64,000 nucleotides of DNA from Teredinibacter franksiae (GCF_014218805.1 NZ_JACJUV010000001.1:310001-374000), one strand, 5' to 3'; shown: positions 19,246 to 27,159, counted from the stretch's first letter. Notes: generated from the letters alone by a model not told the origin. Made by a program: numbers and translations.

Positions 19246-20124
19246 ATGGAAATAGCGTTGGAAGAGCTTCCTTGGTATAAACGGTGGTCATATAAAATTG
19301 CTGGCGCCAGCCTTGTGCCAACTATTGTTAGCGCCATAGGCTTTGCTTACATAGGTATACCGGAAAGCTTGCAGATAACTGTTAGGCGGTGGCTTCCAGA
19401 AACTGCTAGAGAGCACCTACTTCTTCTATGTACCACAGGTACTTGGCTAATTGTAGTTCTCGTTATAAGTGTTGTTTGTTTGATTTGGGGCGGCCTTGGA
19501 AGTCATGTGACTTTGACCCTAGTGGAACGCAAGTGCAGAGAAGTTTATGATTCTTATGTGTCTTTAAGGCAAGAAAGTGAAAGTAAATCAATCAATTGTT
19601 ATAGGCTTTTTAGTAACTGGTTGTATTCATATAGTAACCATCTTGGTCTGACAGTAGATGAAAGGGTAAGCCTCTACAAGCTGGACATGGATTTATTTTC
19701 TTGTATTGGTAGATATTCAGAGAATGAACTGTTTAATAGCAAGCCCAATCGTCTTTATCCAAGGGAGCAAGGCGGTATATCTCGTGCCTGGGAAATGGGC
19801 AAATTTCAAGATACGGAAGCGCCAGACCCAGTGGATGATATGCAAGCTTGGGTTGACTACAATGTTAATAAATACTCGTTCACGGAAGAGGCGCTGTCAA
19901 ACATAAGAATGAAGAGTCGGGCCTTTTATGGGGTTCGGCTAAAAAACTCTCGAAATGAAACTATAGCAGTGATTCTTTTCGAGTCGTTGAAACCAAATGG
20001 CCTGCCATTTGGAAAACTTGCGCGTCTATTAAATGAACAGGAAAAGACGAATTTAACAACACTTATTGAATCTTTGGATGAGCATATACCAACTCTAAAA
20101 TCAGCCAGAGAGGAGGGGTTTTAA
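19246..20124 (+). CDS. Two-helix membrane protein with GAF-like C-terminal domain
   Basis: A 292-residue protein of unknown function. Two hydrophobic helices are visible, about residues 18-38 (IAGASLVPTIVSAIGFAYIG) and 58-86 (LLLLCTTGTWLIVVLVISVV), then a charged soluble part. Residues about 150-275 look GAF-like, with GISRAWEMGK and FYGVRLKNSRNETIAVILFES in the positions of the GAF core strands; this is a resemblance by eye. Its TAA overlaps the ATG of the Panacea gene by one base, so the two form an operon. By guilt of association it may be the toxic or effector partner of a Panacea-type pair, acting at the inner membrane. Base composition is clearly more AT-rich than the core genes. Confidence 0.7.
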   Translation: MEIALEELPWYKRWSYKIAGASLVPTIVSAIGFAYIGIPESLQITVRRWLPETAREHLLLLCTTGTWLIVVLVISVVCLIWGGLGSHVTLTLVERKCREVYDSYVSLRQESESKSINCYRLFSNWLYSYSNHLGLTVDERVSLYKLDMDLFSCIGRYSENELFNSKPNRLYPREQGGISRAWEMGKFQDTEAPDPVDDMQAWVDYNVNKYSFTEEALSNIRMKSRAFYGVRLKNSRNETIAVILFESLKPNGLPFGKLARLLNEQEKTNLTTLIESLDEHIPTLKSAREEGF

Positions 20125-20633
20125 TGAAAACTGTTATATCAAATATCATCAAGTATTTATTAAAAGAGTATCCACATAAATCTGAACTTTCAGCTTCACG
20201 GCTAACCAAAATGATTTACCTCATGGATTGGAAAAGCTCAATTGATTCTGGCCATCAGATAACTAATGCTCAGTGGCACTTCGATCACTATGGCCCTTAT
20301 GTCGAAGATTTTGTGAAATTGGCGAAAGAAGATAAGGATATATCCGTTGAGAATACATCAAATTACTATGGCGGAAAAAAACAACTATTTAAGCTTAAAA
20401 AGAAATTTGAGGGAAGCTTTGACTTAACTAAAGAGCAAAAAGATATCGCTAACTTTGTTATCGATGCCACTAAGAAAAAAAACTACGAAGATTTTATTCA
20501 ACTTGTTTATTCAACTTACCCCGTGATATCAAATGATCGATATAGCCATTTAGATTTAGTTGGCTCCGCTGAAAAATATAAGGAATTACTGGCCAACAAC
20601 TCTACTAAAGCATTGTACCGGACAAGCCAATGA
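20124..20633 (+). CDS. Panacea-domain (DUF4065/SocA-like) protein, likely antitoxin
   Basis: A 169-residue protein with the hallmarks of the Panacea domain: the N-terminal helix with LTKMIYLMDW, then QWHFDHYGPYVEDF near residues 50-64, and a C-terminal helical part with LVYSTYPV. Panacea proteins are antitoxins that pair with many unrelated toxins, and relatives (SocA, GepA) act as protease adaptors. It has a strong SD (AGGAGGGG) and a TAATG overlap with the membrane-protein gene, giving it good expression. The palindrome upstream of the operon may be its target or that of a complex. Function is inferred from family and context. Confidence 0.82.
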   Translation: MKTVISNIIKYLLKEYPHKSELSASRLTKMIYLMDWKSSIDSGHQITNAQWHFDHYGPYVEDFVKLAKEDKDISVENTSNYYGGKKQLFKLKKKFEGSFDLTKEQKDIANFVIDATKKKNYEDFIQLVYSTYPVISNDRYSHLDLVGSAEKYKELLANNSTKALYRTSQ

Positions 20634-20977
20634 ATTATTAAGTCCCATAGTAGCAGAAAAAAATCTTAATGAAATTCAAGAAGGCGTTCAAGTAGCAATA
20701 GACGAGACTAATCTAAATTATATTAATGGAGCAATCAACCTTAGTTGGGGCACCAAAATTATGCATACTGGCCTTATTCAAAACAATCAGTTTTATATTG
20801 CAGTCACGGCTTCAGATGCAGATAAATCTGGATTGAAAGGTGGTATTAAAGTTGTTGGTGCTGCATTGGTGGTGAAGGTTCATCTGAAACTAACGCTAGT
20901 AGAGTGTAAGCCGTATTCAGTTTTCTATCCCTGAAATACCGCCATCATCAATGGCTAAAATACCTTTACCTAAATAA
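20634..20977 (+). pseudogene. Frameshifted fragment, Trypco2-like
   Basis: Directly after the Panacea gene an open frame without a start encodes NELLSPIVAEKNLNEIQEGV... and ends in SDADKSGLKGGIKVVGAA. One base off, it continues as GGEGSSETNASRV, and a third frame gives QFSIPEIPPSSMAKIPLPK and a stop. Joined, the three parts read like one small protein, similar in pattern to the trypsin-co-occurring domain 2 family. At least two frame changes and no start codon mark it as decayed. Family assignment is tentative. Confidence 0.45.
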
Positions 20978-21124
20978 GCGCCTCACAAAAGTGATGCCCT
21001 TTCACCCCAAAGGAATCCATCACACCCTTAGACCGTTCAGTGCAAAAAAAGTTACGCCCCTCTCCAGTGATGACTTAAACACAATCTGCTTATCCTTCGC
21101 AGGTTACGTAACCAGGTTGTTGGC

Positions 21125-21156
21125 CCACATCGCCACATCGCCACATCGCCACATCG
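21125..21156. repeat. Four tandem copies of an 8-bp unit
   Basis: CCACATCG occurs four times head to tail, followed by a partial fifth copy. It lies in a non-coding stretch downstream of the immunity remnant. No spacers are present, so this is a simple repeat and not a CRISPR array. Confidence 0.9.
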
Positions 21157-21202
21157 CCATCATATTCAACTCCAGGCGCAGCCGGGTCATCCCCTCCCAA
21201 GC

Positions 21203-21529
21203 TTAAACAATTAAATACTTGATACTCTTCAGACCCAACCTTGACCGGTAAAACTCACCACACCCTGCAGTTGAATCTTCAACTGCCCTGAAAGCTTTGG
21301 GAGAAAGGATTAAGGTACCTCCAACCCACTGACAGATCTCAGGAATATCCACACACCTGTCGCCTGAATCATCATAAAGATTGGTGATGATGGGTTGCCA
21401 CCAGTCGGCCATGGATGTATTCAACTCAGAAAACCAGATGACATCATCTATCGAGACGCCATCAGGCGAGTAGCGCGCTGTGTCCATCACATCCACTTCC
21501 AGCTCACGAAAACACGGCTGCGTTGAGCG
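21203..21529 (-). pseudogene. Imm11-like (DUF1629) immunity protein, C-terminal remnant
   Basis: About 108 codons are open from a stop at 21530-21532; a GTG at 21496 would give 97 residues. The segment VDIPEICQWVGGTLILSPKAF with a following GEFYRS matches the DUF1629/Imm11 pattern, in which such proteins protect against polymorphic toxins. Family members are nearly twice as long, so the N-terminus is lost. It lies 20 bp downstream of the AHH-type toxin tip on the same strand, the usual order of toxin and immunity genes. Confidence 0.55.
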
Positions 21530-21549
21530 TCATATTGCGTAGACTTTAC

Positions 21550-21921
21550 TTACAGCCTCATCCCCCTCATCTTTGTAAATACGGGTTTAGGTTCATGCTG
21601 TTGTAGCAACCGCCCAATCGCTTGAAGCTGGGTTTTAATAACGTCCTGATTGGGGAGCGTACCGATACGAGCAGCCACAAGCTTTTCGTATTCACGGGTA
21701 TGGTTCTTCAGGTGCCATCTTGAGCTAGGCATTAAGTGGTGAGGCGTGTAATCATCTTTGTGCACCAAGTAGACTCCGTTTGCAGGGTCGTTGATTATTA
21801 TGCCGTGAGAATGTATGTGGATACGGGTATTACGGACCATGTTCTTTTCCCACCGACCTCTACCAAGACAAATGTGGTGCGCCGTGTGCTTAGAGCTCTG
21901 CTTAGGAGCTCCCTCAGCGTG
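21550..21921 (-). pseudogene. AHH-family nuclease toxin tip, detached C-terminal domain
   Basis: An open stretch of 123 codons after a TAA at 21922-21924. It carries TAHHI, the motif for which the AHH predicted nuclease family is named, then IINDPANGVYL and HHLMPSSRWHLKNHTREY with further histidines. The first ATG (21840) lies after the AHH motif, so any protein started there would lack it. AHH domains are normally the C-terminal tips of large secreted polymorphic toxins. Here the tip stands alone without delivery domains, so I call it a displaced remnant. Confidence 0.6.
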
Positions 21922-22010
21922 TTAGTGTGGGTGCCCCAAGTAAGTAAGTGGTCCGCGCGCCCACTTAGTGATTACGTGGAACAAAATGCTGTATATTTAA
22001 GCAGTTCTTC

Positions 22011-22038
22011 TTGACCTTCAAGGTCAATAATGTATTAT
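22011..22038 (+). promoter_or_regulatory. Methylase promoter with overlapping palindrome
   Basis: TTGACC (22011-22016) and TATTAT (22033-22038) are spaced by 16 bases, a good sigma-70 promoter. The palindrome TTGACCTT-C-AAGGTCAA (22011-22027) covers the -35. M.EcoRII and M.SsoII relatives repress their own genes through an N-terminal helix-turn-helix; this palindrome would suit such control. The binding is inferred. Confidence 0.65.
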
Positions 22039-22052
22039 TTCTGGGAATAAAA

Positions 22053-22085
22053 ATGGAAATAATTCCCCCCAAGGTTCCCGTATGA
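22053..22085 (+). CDS. Ten-codon leader ORF overlapping the methylase start
   Basis: ATG at 22053 opens MEIIPPKVPV and ends with TGA at 22083, overlapping the methylase ATG as ATGA. GGGA lies seven bases before it. The short, proline-rich peptide and stop-start overlap could couple or tune translation of the methylase. Expression is unproven. Confidence 0.35.
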   Translation: MEIIPPKVPV

Positions 22086-23338
22086 ATAATGTACAAAAGC
22101 TGGAAAAACTACATGGCTTGATTGGTGAGGATCAGCTTACAGAGTTATTAGACATTACAAATAAGACATTCAAAAACTGGCTGAAGGAAGAAAGCATCCC
22201 TAAAGAAAGTACGGTTTCGGCCAAGTTTGATCAAATATTGGCCAGCATAGTAAACCCAGTAATATTACCTGCTTCTGATTTTACCTTCATTGACCTATTT
22301 GCCGGTATTGGCGGAATTCGTCGTGGATTTGAGTCAATTGGTGGTCAATGTGTATTTACTTCGGAATGGGATAAGTATTCTCAGAAGACTTATCGCACTA
22401 ATTATCCTGATCATCATCCTGTAGTGGGGGATATCACCAAAGTCGATACAGCGCTAATCCCCGATCATGACGTGCTTCTGGCTGGTTTTCCATGTCAGCC
22501 TTTTTCTCTTGCTGGTGTATCCAAGAAAAACTCTTTGGGTCGTGCCCATGGTTTCGATTGCAGTACCCAAGGTACTCTTTTCTTTGATGTAGAGCGAATT
22601 ATTGAAGCAAAGCATCCTAAAGCATTTTTACTGGAAAATGTTAAGAACCTTATGAGTCACGACAAAGGAAAGACGTTCAAGGTAATCACTCATTCTCTTC
22701 AAGAGAAGCTTGGGTATAAGATTTTTTACAGGGTAATTGACGCAAACGGATTTGTTCCGCAAAACCGTCAGCGTATATTTATAGTTGGGTTTCGTGATGA
22801 TGTTTCGTTTGATTGGGGTGAATTCAGGCATCCGGGCAAGGGGACGGTAACAATGAAGGATATTTTGCACCCGGAAGATGGGAAAGAAAAATTTGAAAAC
22901 CCTTTTACAGAAGGGAAAAGAGCAACTGTATCAAAAAACTTTATAATCACCACAAAGCTATGGAAATATCTAAAAAATTATAAGAAAAAGCATGAAGAGA
23001 AGGGGAATGGCTTTGGCTTTGGCATTGTGACTGGGGATGATACTTGCCGAACTTTGTCAGCTCGTTATCACAAAGATGGCTCTGAGGTTCTGATTTACAG
23101 GGGGAAAGGGAAAAACCCAAGACGATTAACCCCGCGAGAATGCGCTAGATTAATGGGTTATCCTGATTCGCTAAAAATTGGAGTGTCGAACACCCAGGCT
23201 TACCGCCAGTTTGGAAATTCTGTTGTTGTTCCGGTTGTTAATGAAATTGCACGTATTATGCAACCTCATATTCTGGACCTCGTTGAGCGTGATCGTGAAG
23301 TTATACCGGATCGACAAGACTTGTGGAAAATAGCCTAA
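22082..23338 (+). CDS. EcoRII-type DNA (cytosine-5) methyltransferase
   Basis: Predicted to methylate the inner cytosine of CCWGG, protecting against the partner nuclease. It has 418 residues. Motifs: I IDLFAGIGGIR (70-80), IV with the catalytic C138 in FPCQPFS, VI LENVKNL, VIII PQNRQRIFIVGF, and X QFGNSVVVPV. The stretch LAGVSKKNSLGRAHGF and GNGFGFG are shared with M.EcoRII/Dcm and argue for the same target. The N-terminal 60 residues include a helix-turn-helix-like part (LTELLDITNKTFKNWL) that may repress its own promoter. It is shorter than M.EcoRII (477) at the N-terminus and in the variable region. Confidence 0.93.
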   Translation: MNNVQKLEKLHGLIGEDQLTELLDITNKTFKNWLKEESIPKESTVSAKFDQILASIVNPVILPASDFTFIDLFAGIGGIRRGFESIGGQCVFTSEWDKYSQKTYRTNYPDHHPVVGDITKVDTALIPDHDVLLAGFPCQPFSLAGVSKKNSLGRAHGFDCSTQGTLFFDVERIIEAKHPKAFLLENVKNLMSHDKGKTFKVITHSLQEKLGYKIFYRVIDANGFVPQNRQRIFIVGFRDDVSFDWGEFRHPGKGTVTMKDILHPEDGKEKFENPFTEGKRATVSKNFIITTKLWKYLKNYKKKHEEKGNGFGFGIVTGDDTCRTLSARYHKDGSEVLIYRGKGKNPRRLTPRECARLMGYPDSLKIGVSNTQAYRQFGNSVVVPVVNEIARIMQPHILDLVERDREVIPDRQDLWKIA

Positions 23339-23511
23339 AGCAGGAACGGCTTAGTAAAAAAACAACTTCTATCAATGGGAATGATGCGAATCTTGAAATG
23401 ATCGGTAGAGCGGAATTTTTGAAAGTGGCTCCAGAGTGATTATATTGAGGGAGCACTATGTAATAAGTAATTGATGTGACCGAAAATCACTTTTGGGGGG
23501 GGATGGGTAGC

Positions 23512-24708
23512 ATGGAGTTTAAAGACTGGGTATTTGATATTGCTAACGACGACTGGATTATTTACATAAAACGACTTTCCGCAAATGACACGGGCGCAAC
23601 CAAAAGCCATCAGGTAGGTATTTACTTTCCAAATTCAGTGCTGGGCACAGTATTTCCGACAATAAATCGCATTGATGTAAAAAATCCAGATGTTAATTTC
23701 AGAGCGGTAGTTGATTCAGACGATGTTCCAGAACAAAGCCTTCGCGCAGTTTACTATAATGGTAAGGTTCTAAAGCAATCGACAAGAAATGAAAAAAGAA
23801 TTACACGCTGGAGCACTGGAGTAGATTACACCCCGCTTCAGGATAAAGAAAAAACTGGGGCTATTGCAGTTTTTGCTTTTAATAACAGTGCAGGCGATTC
23901 TGAATACATGAGGTCTTGGGTTTGCCGAAACATAGAAGAAGAAAACTATTTGGAGGAACGTGTTGGTGAGGTGGACCCGAAAAGTTCGTATTTTGAGCGT
24001 GGAGATATAATTTTTGGAGGTGTACTTCCTGCCGGTTCGCTCAAAGTTGAAAAATATCCGCCCGAGTGGAACGATGCATTTCCCTCTGGTTCAGAAATCA
24101 TCAACCACCTCTTCGCACAAGGTTTTCATGCTGAATTGGGTGTGGATTCTCGAATCTTGAAAAGGCGTGATCACGAATTTGATTTGTTCAAGCTTGTCGA
24201 GCACCACCACTCCTTTCCTTTGATAAAAAAGGGATTCGAAAATGTGGAAGGATTTATAAAATTAGCAAATTCTATTTCTAACAGGCGAAAATCACGATCA
24301 GGCAAATCTCTTGAATTACATCTTGAAAACATATTCAAAGAAGAGGGCCTTGATGACTTCGGTGTTCAGTGTACAACAGAAGGAAATAAAAAACCTGATT
24401 TTTTATTTCCTGACTGCGCTTCTTATCATGATCCCGAATACCCTGAAAATAAGCTACGTATGCTTGCGGTAAAAACAACAGTAAAAGATCGATGGCGACA
24501 AATTTTGAATGAAGCAAATCGTATTGATTTCTCCTACCTTTTTACCTTACAGCAAGGTGTTTCTGAAAATCAGTTCAAGGAAATGCAGGAAGAAAAGGTG
24601 AAATTGGTTGTTCCCAAGCCGTTGCACAAAGCTTTTCCTAAGGGGATACGTGGTGACATATATTCGCTTTCAGGGTTTATTGAAGAAACAAAAACTTTGT
24701 ATTTGTAA
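23512..24708 (+). CDS. EcoRII-type restriction endonuclease
   Basis: A type IIE enzyme predicted to cut at CCWGG when two sites are bound. The 398-residue length matches EcoRII (404). The effector domain has YIKRLSANDTGATKSHQVG near the start, as in EcoRII; the catalytic part has NRRKSRSGKSLELHLEN, then EGNKKPDFLFP and LAVKTTVKDRWR, which supply the PD-(D/E)XK residues. I chose ATG 23512 because homology starts there; a GTG at 23476 and an ATG at 23503 are in frame, with a run of eight G between. It lies 173 bp downstream of the methylase in the same direction. No Vsr gene accompanies the pair. Confidence 0.94.
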   Translation: MEFKDWVFDIANDDWIIYIKRLSANDTGATKSHQVGIYFPNSVLGTVFPTINRIDVKNPDVNFRAVVDSDDVPEQSLRAVYYNGKVLKQSTRNEKRITRWSTGVDYTPLQDKEKTGAIAVFAFNNSAGDSEYMRSWVCRNIEEENYLEERVGEVDPKSSYFERGDIIFGGVLPAGSLKVEKYPPEWNDAFPSGSEIINHLFAQGFHAELGVDSRILKRRDHEFDLFKLVEHHHSFPLIKKGFENVEGFIKLANSISNRRKSRSGKSLELHLENIFKEEGLDDFGVQCTTEGNKKPDFLFPDCASYHDPEYPENKLRMLAVKTTVKDRWRQILNEANRIDFSYLFTLQQGVSENQFKEMQEEKVKLVVPKPLHKAFPKGIRGDIYSLSGFIEETKTLYL

Positions 24709-24804
24709 GTAAGGGCTGGAGTCAGGCCTGAATGGTACTTACTTAAGGCAACAAGTTCAGTAAACATGGGACTTTCAAGCCAATAAGGCAAAAACGCAAT
24801 ATAG

Positions 24805-24882
24805 GACACCCACACTAACACTTGAACCCAACAAAAAATCACTGCACATTATCCCAGTATCCAGAAACTCAAGGAATGAGCC
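24805..24882 (+). repeat. Transposase leader repeat, copy A
   Basis: This 78-base leader begins GACACCCACAC and ends CAAGGAATGAGCC directly before the transposase ATG. It recurs in diverged form at 27160 and 27279. The shared start suggests the left end of the mobile unit. Confidence 0.75.
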
Positions 24883-25850
24883 ATGCCCCGCCCAAGGAAG
24901 CAACAAATCTCCCTAGATGCTACCCCCTACTACCACTCGGCTTTGGCATCCTGCGTCGCTCTGCGTCCTGCAGTCGTGTACCTCTCGCTGTGTACGCAGA
25001 GCCTTTCTCTGTGGACTGGATTCGTTAACGGGCAAGGATTACGAGCATCGTCGGCAATGGGTTGAAGACCGTATTCTATTTTTGGGTGAGATTTTCTGCA
25101 TTGACGTGTGTGCCTACGCCGTAATGAGTAACCACCACCATGTGGTGCTACACATCAATATGGCTGATGCCCAAAGCCTGACGGACCTAGAAGTATGCGA
25201 ACGCTGGCACAAGCTTTACAAGGGCACCCTCTTAACTCAGAAATTTTTAAAGGGTGAGCTACTCGACGAAGCCCAATGGCTTGCCGTTAAAGAAAAACTG
25301 GACCACTGGCGCCTTGAGCTGGCCAATATCAGCCGCTGGATGTGGGCCTTAAACGAACCCATTGCCCGTATGGCCAACGCCGAAGACCAATGTACAGGAC
25401 GCTTCTGGACAGGTTTTTGCTCCTGCAAAACCTGCATTTCCAACATCCATGTTGGTCAGCGCCGGTTTAAATCACAAGCGTTGCTCGATGAAAAAGCCTT
25501 AGCCGCCTGTATGGCCTATGTGGATTTGAACCCCATTCGAGCCAGAATGGCCAAGACACCAGAAAGCTCTGACCACACCTCAATAAAACGCCGTATTGAA
25601 AACCAAGAGACTAATAACCCACAACCGTTAAAGCTCGCCGAATTTGTGGGTAACCCAAGAGAACCCATGCCCCAAGGCCTACCCTTTCATCTACAAGATT
25701 ACGTGCAGCTTGTGGATATTACCGGAAGGGCTATTCGTGAAGACAAGCGTGGCTTTATCGACAATAACTTGCCTTCCATTCTTGAGCGCCTCAATATCTC
25801 CAGCCGTGAATGGCGTGTACTGACCACCCAGTTTGAATCTAAATTCAAAA
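24883..25850 (+). pseudogene. HUH (Y1/REP-associated type) transposase, disrupted
   Basis: The gene starts MPRPRKQQISLDATPYYH, then shifts frame at a 40-bp insertion (24937-24976), and resumes as CTSRCVRRAFLCGLDS. Removing the 40 bases restores the family sequence, and copy C at 27279 shows the uninterrupted order. Later motifs are present: HUH-like SNHHHVVLH near 25127-25153 and the tyrosine region AYVDLNPIRARM. The 3' end stops resembling the family after FESKFKSLAG near 25850 and runs into unrelated sequence. Both defects make it inactive. Start assigned by SD AAGGAATGAG and by the repeats. Confidence 0.85.
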
Positions 25851-26049
25851 GCTTGGCTGGGAGTATGGAAACGACGAAGAGTTTCCTGCCTGGGAGTTCG
25901 CTGATTTTGGTGAGCGTAATGTTGCGGAATCGAATCCTCCGAGACCTTATGATTTGATGAAAGAAAAGATAGATTCGCCGGAGGGACGTGACATATACGG
26001 TGGTAAAATGGGTGCTGTAGAGCCGACATCAAGCATAACATTGGATTAA
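25843..26049 (+). pseudogene. Orphan C-terminal coding fragment
   Basis: A 68-codon open stretch without a start overlaps the broken end of the transposase in another frame. It encodes a protein-like tail including GNDEEFPAWEFADFGERN and PPRPYDLMKEKIDSPEGRD, ending at 26049, about 100 bases before a terminator. The composition looks like genuine protein. I do not recognise the family. It seems to be the end of a gene whose front was replaced by the transposase insertion. Confidence 0.4.
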
Positions 26050-26150
26050 AGTGGCTGAGCCTACGAGGCTTAGAAAAGGTCACGGGTTAATGGTTGCTAT
26101 TCACAATGGTACATAATATGGTAAAGATTCAAAAATACCGCGAATATGAG

Positions 26151-26168
26151 CCCCTGCAGGGGTTTTTT
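26151..26168 (+). terminator. Intrinsic terminator
   Basis: CCCCTGCAGGGG forms a compact palindromic stem followed by six T. It lies downstream of the orphan fragment and upstream of the PEP-CTERM gene. Confidence 0.7.
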
Positions 26169-26338
26169 GTCGTTTTTTAATGTTAGGGCATTGCTTTTCC
26201 ATTATGGATAAATAAATGTTCCTCGATTAGTGAAAATTAAACAGTAAAGGCTAGTTGAGTTTATTCGGCCTGATAAGTGAGTAATTCGACAGCCTCGTTA
26301 TGCACAAAATTTGTTAAACAGAGAGAAGGGTTAAAACA

Positions 26339-26950
26339 ATGAAATACTTTATATGCACATTGTTCGCTATTGTGTTCGCAAGTAGTTCGGTTCACGCCAT
26401 TATTTTGGATTTTGATGAACCGTTGGTCGGCTTCCAAACTAGCTATGGTGATGGTGATGCATTTTCAGAGGACGGTTTTTCATTAACAAACCATTCAGAT
26501 AAGTATGGGTCATTTATCCGTTTCAACCCAAATAATCAAAACGCAATTGTTCCAAACAATGGGACAACGCATGTGGGAATAACGCTTGGTGGTGGTCCGA
26601 TTTTAACACGCGATAACGGTGGCGTATTTTCATTTGTTTCGTTAGATATTGCTGAATATAGTGAACATGTAATGTTCATAGATACATTTAATTTGGCTGG
26701 GTATCAAGCAGATGGTGGAGTACTTTTGGCTGAACTATCAATTGATAAAATATTAGACGATGCCGGTGGGCATGATGATTTTCAAAGTTATCTATTAAAC
26801 TGGAAAAACTTAACAAGCGTGGAATTTTTGTCTAGTGGTGTAGCTTTTGACAATGTAATTGTTAATACTGTTACGGAGCCATCAACCGTGTATTTGCTAT
26901 TATTTTCAATGGTAGCAGTACTCATTTGGCGTAAGAAAAACATTGCTTGA
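26339..26950 (+). CDS. PEP-CTERM sorting-domain exported protein
   Basis: A 203-residue protein with an N-terminal signal peptide (ends near VHA at 18-20), a Gly/Asp/Asn-rich extracellular part, and a C-terminal PEP-CTERM element: TEPSTVYLLLF, a hydrophobic helix and a short basic end RKKN. PEP-CTERM tails are cut by exosortase EpsH, and such proteins are linked to exopolysaccharide and biofilm. No exosortase or polysaccharide gene is in the window, so its partner must lie elsewhere if it works. The domain pattern of the mature part (DFDEP..., GGGPILTRDNGG) recalls other small PEP-CTERM proteins. It has its own upstream region of about 170 bases after the terminator. Confidence 0.85.
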   Translation: MKYFICTLFAIVFASSSVHAIILDFDEPLVGFQTSYGDGDAFSEDGFSLTNHSDKYGSFIRFNPNNQNAIVPNNGTTHVGITLGGGPILTRDNGGVFSFVSLDIAEYSEHVMFIDTFNLAGYQADGGVLLAELSIDKILDDAGGHDDFQSYLLNWKNLTSVEFLSSGVAFDNVIVNTVTEPSTVYLLLFSMVAVLIWRKKNIA

Positions 26951-27090
26951 ATAAACCCTAATTATGCATAAATATGGCTAACTTAGGCACGCGAAATACT
27001 TATCCATATCATTTTTCAGTGTGTCATTTGAGTTCATGCTCAGCACTAACTGGCCATTTGGACGAATCAATCTTCCCGCGTAACTCAACA

Positions 27091-27138
27091 ACCACCAGCT
27101 AAAGCTGGTGGGTTAGCATTACGGGCTGAAAGTCCGGA
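27091..27138. repeat. Paired hairpins, IS200/IS605- or REP-like end
   Basis: CCACCAGCT-AA-AGCTGGTGG gives a 9-bp perfect stem, followed after about 10 bases by a smaller imperfect stem (CGGGCT/AGTCCG). Such short hairpins are recognised by HUH transposases at IS200/IS605 ends or as REP sequences. It stands 46 bp left of transposase leader copy B, which supports an origin in the same element family. Confidence 0.5.
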
Positions 27139-27159
27139 TACGGGTCAACGAACTCTCGA

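Noticed and set aside
21125..21156. Possible CRISPR array
   Set aside because: The repeat unit is only 8 bases and there are no spacers.
20991..21206. 71-codon plus-strand frame after the Panacea operon
   Set aside because: It crosses the 8-bp tandem repeat, has no ribosome site and resembles no protein.
23339..23475. Control-protein gene between methylase and nuclease
   Set aside because: Only short broken frames are present; no helix-turn-helix protein can be read.
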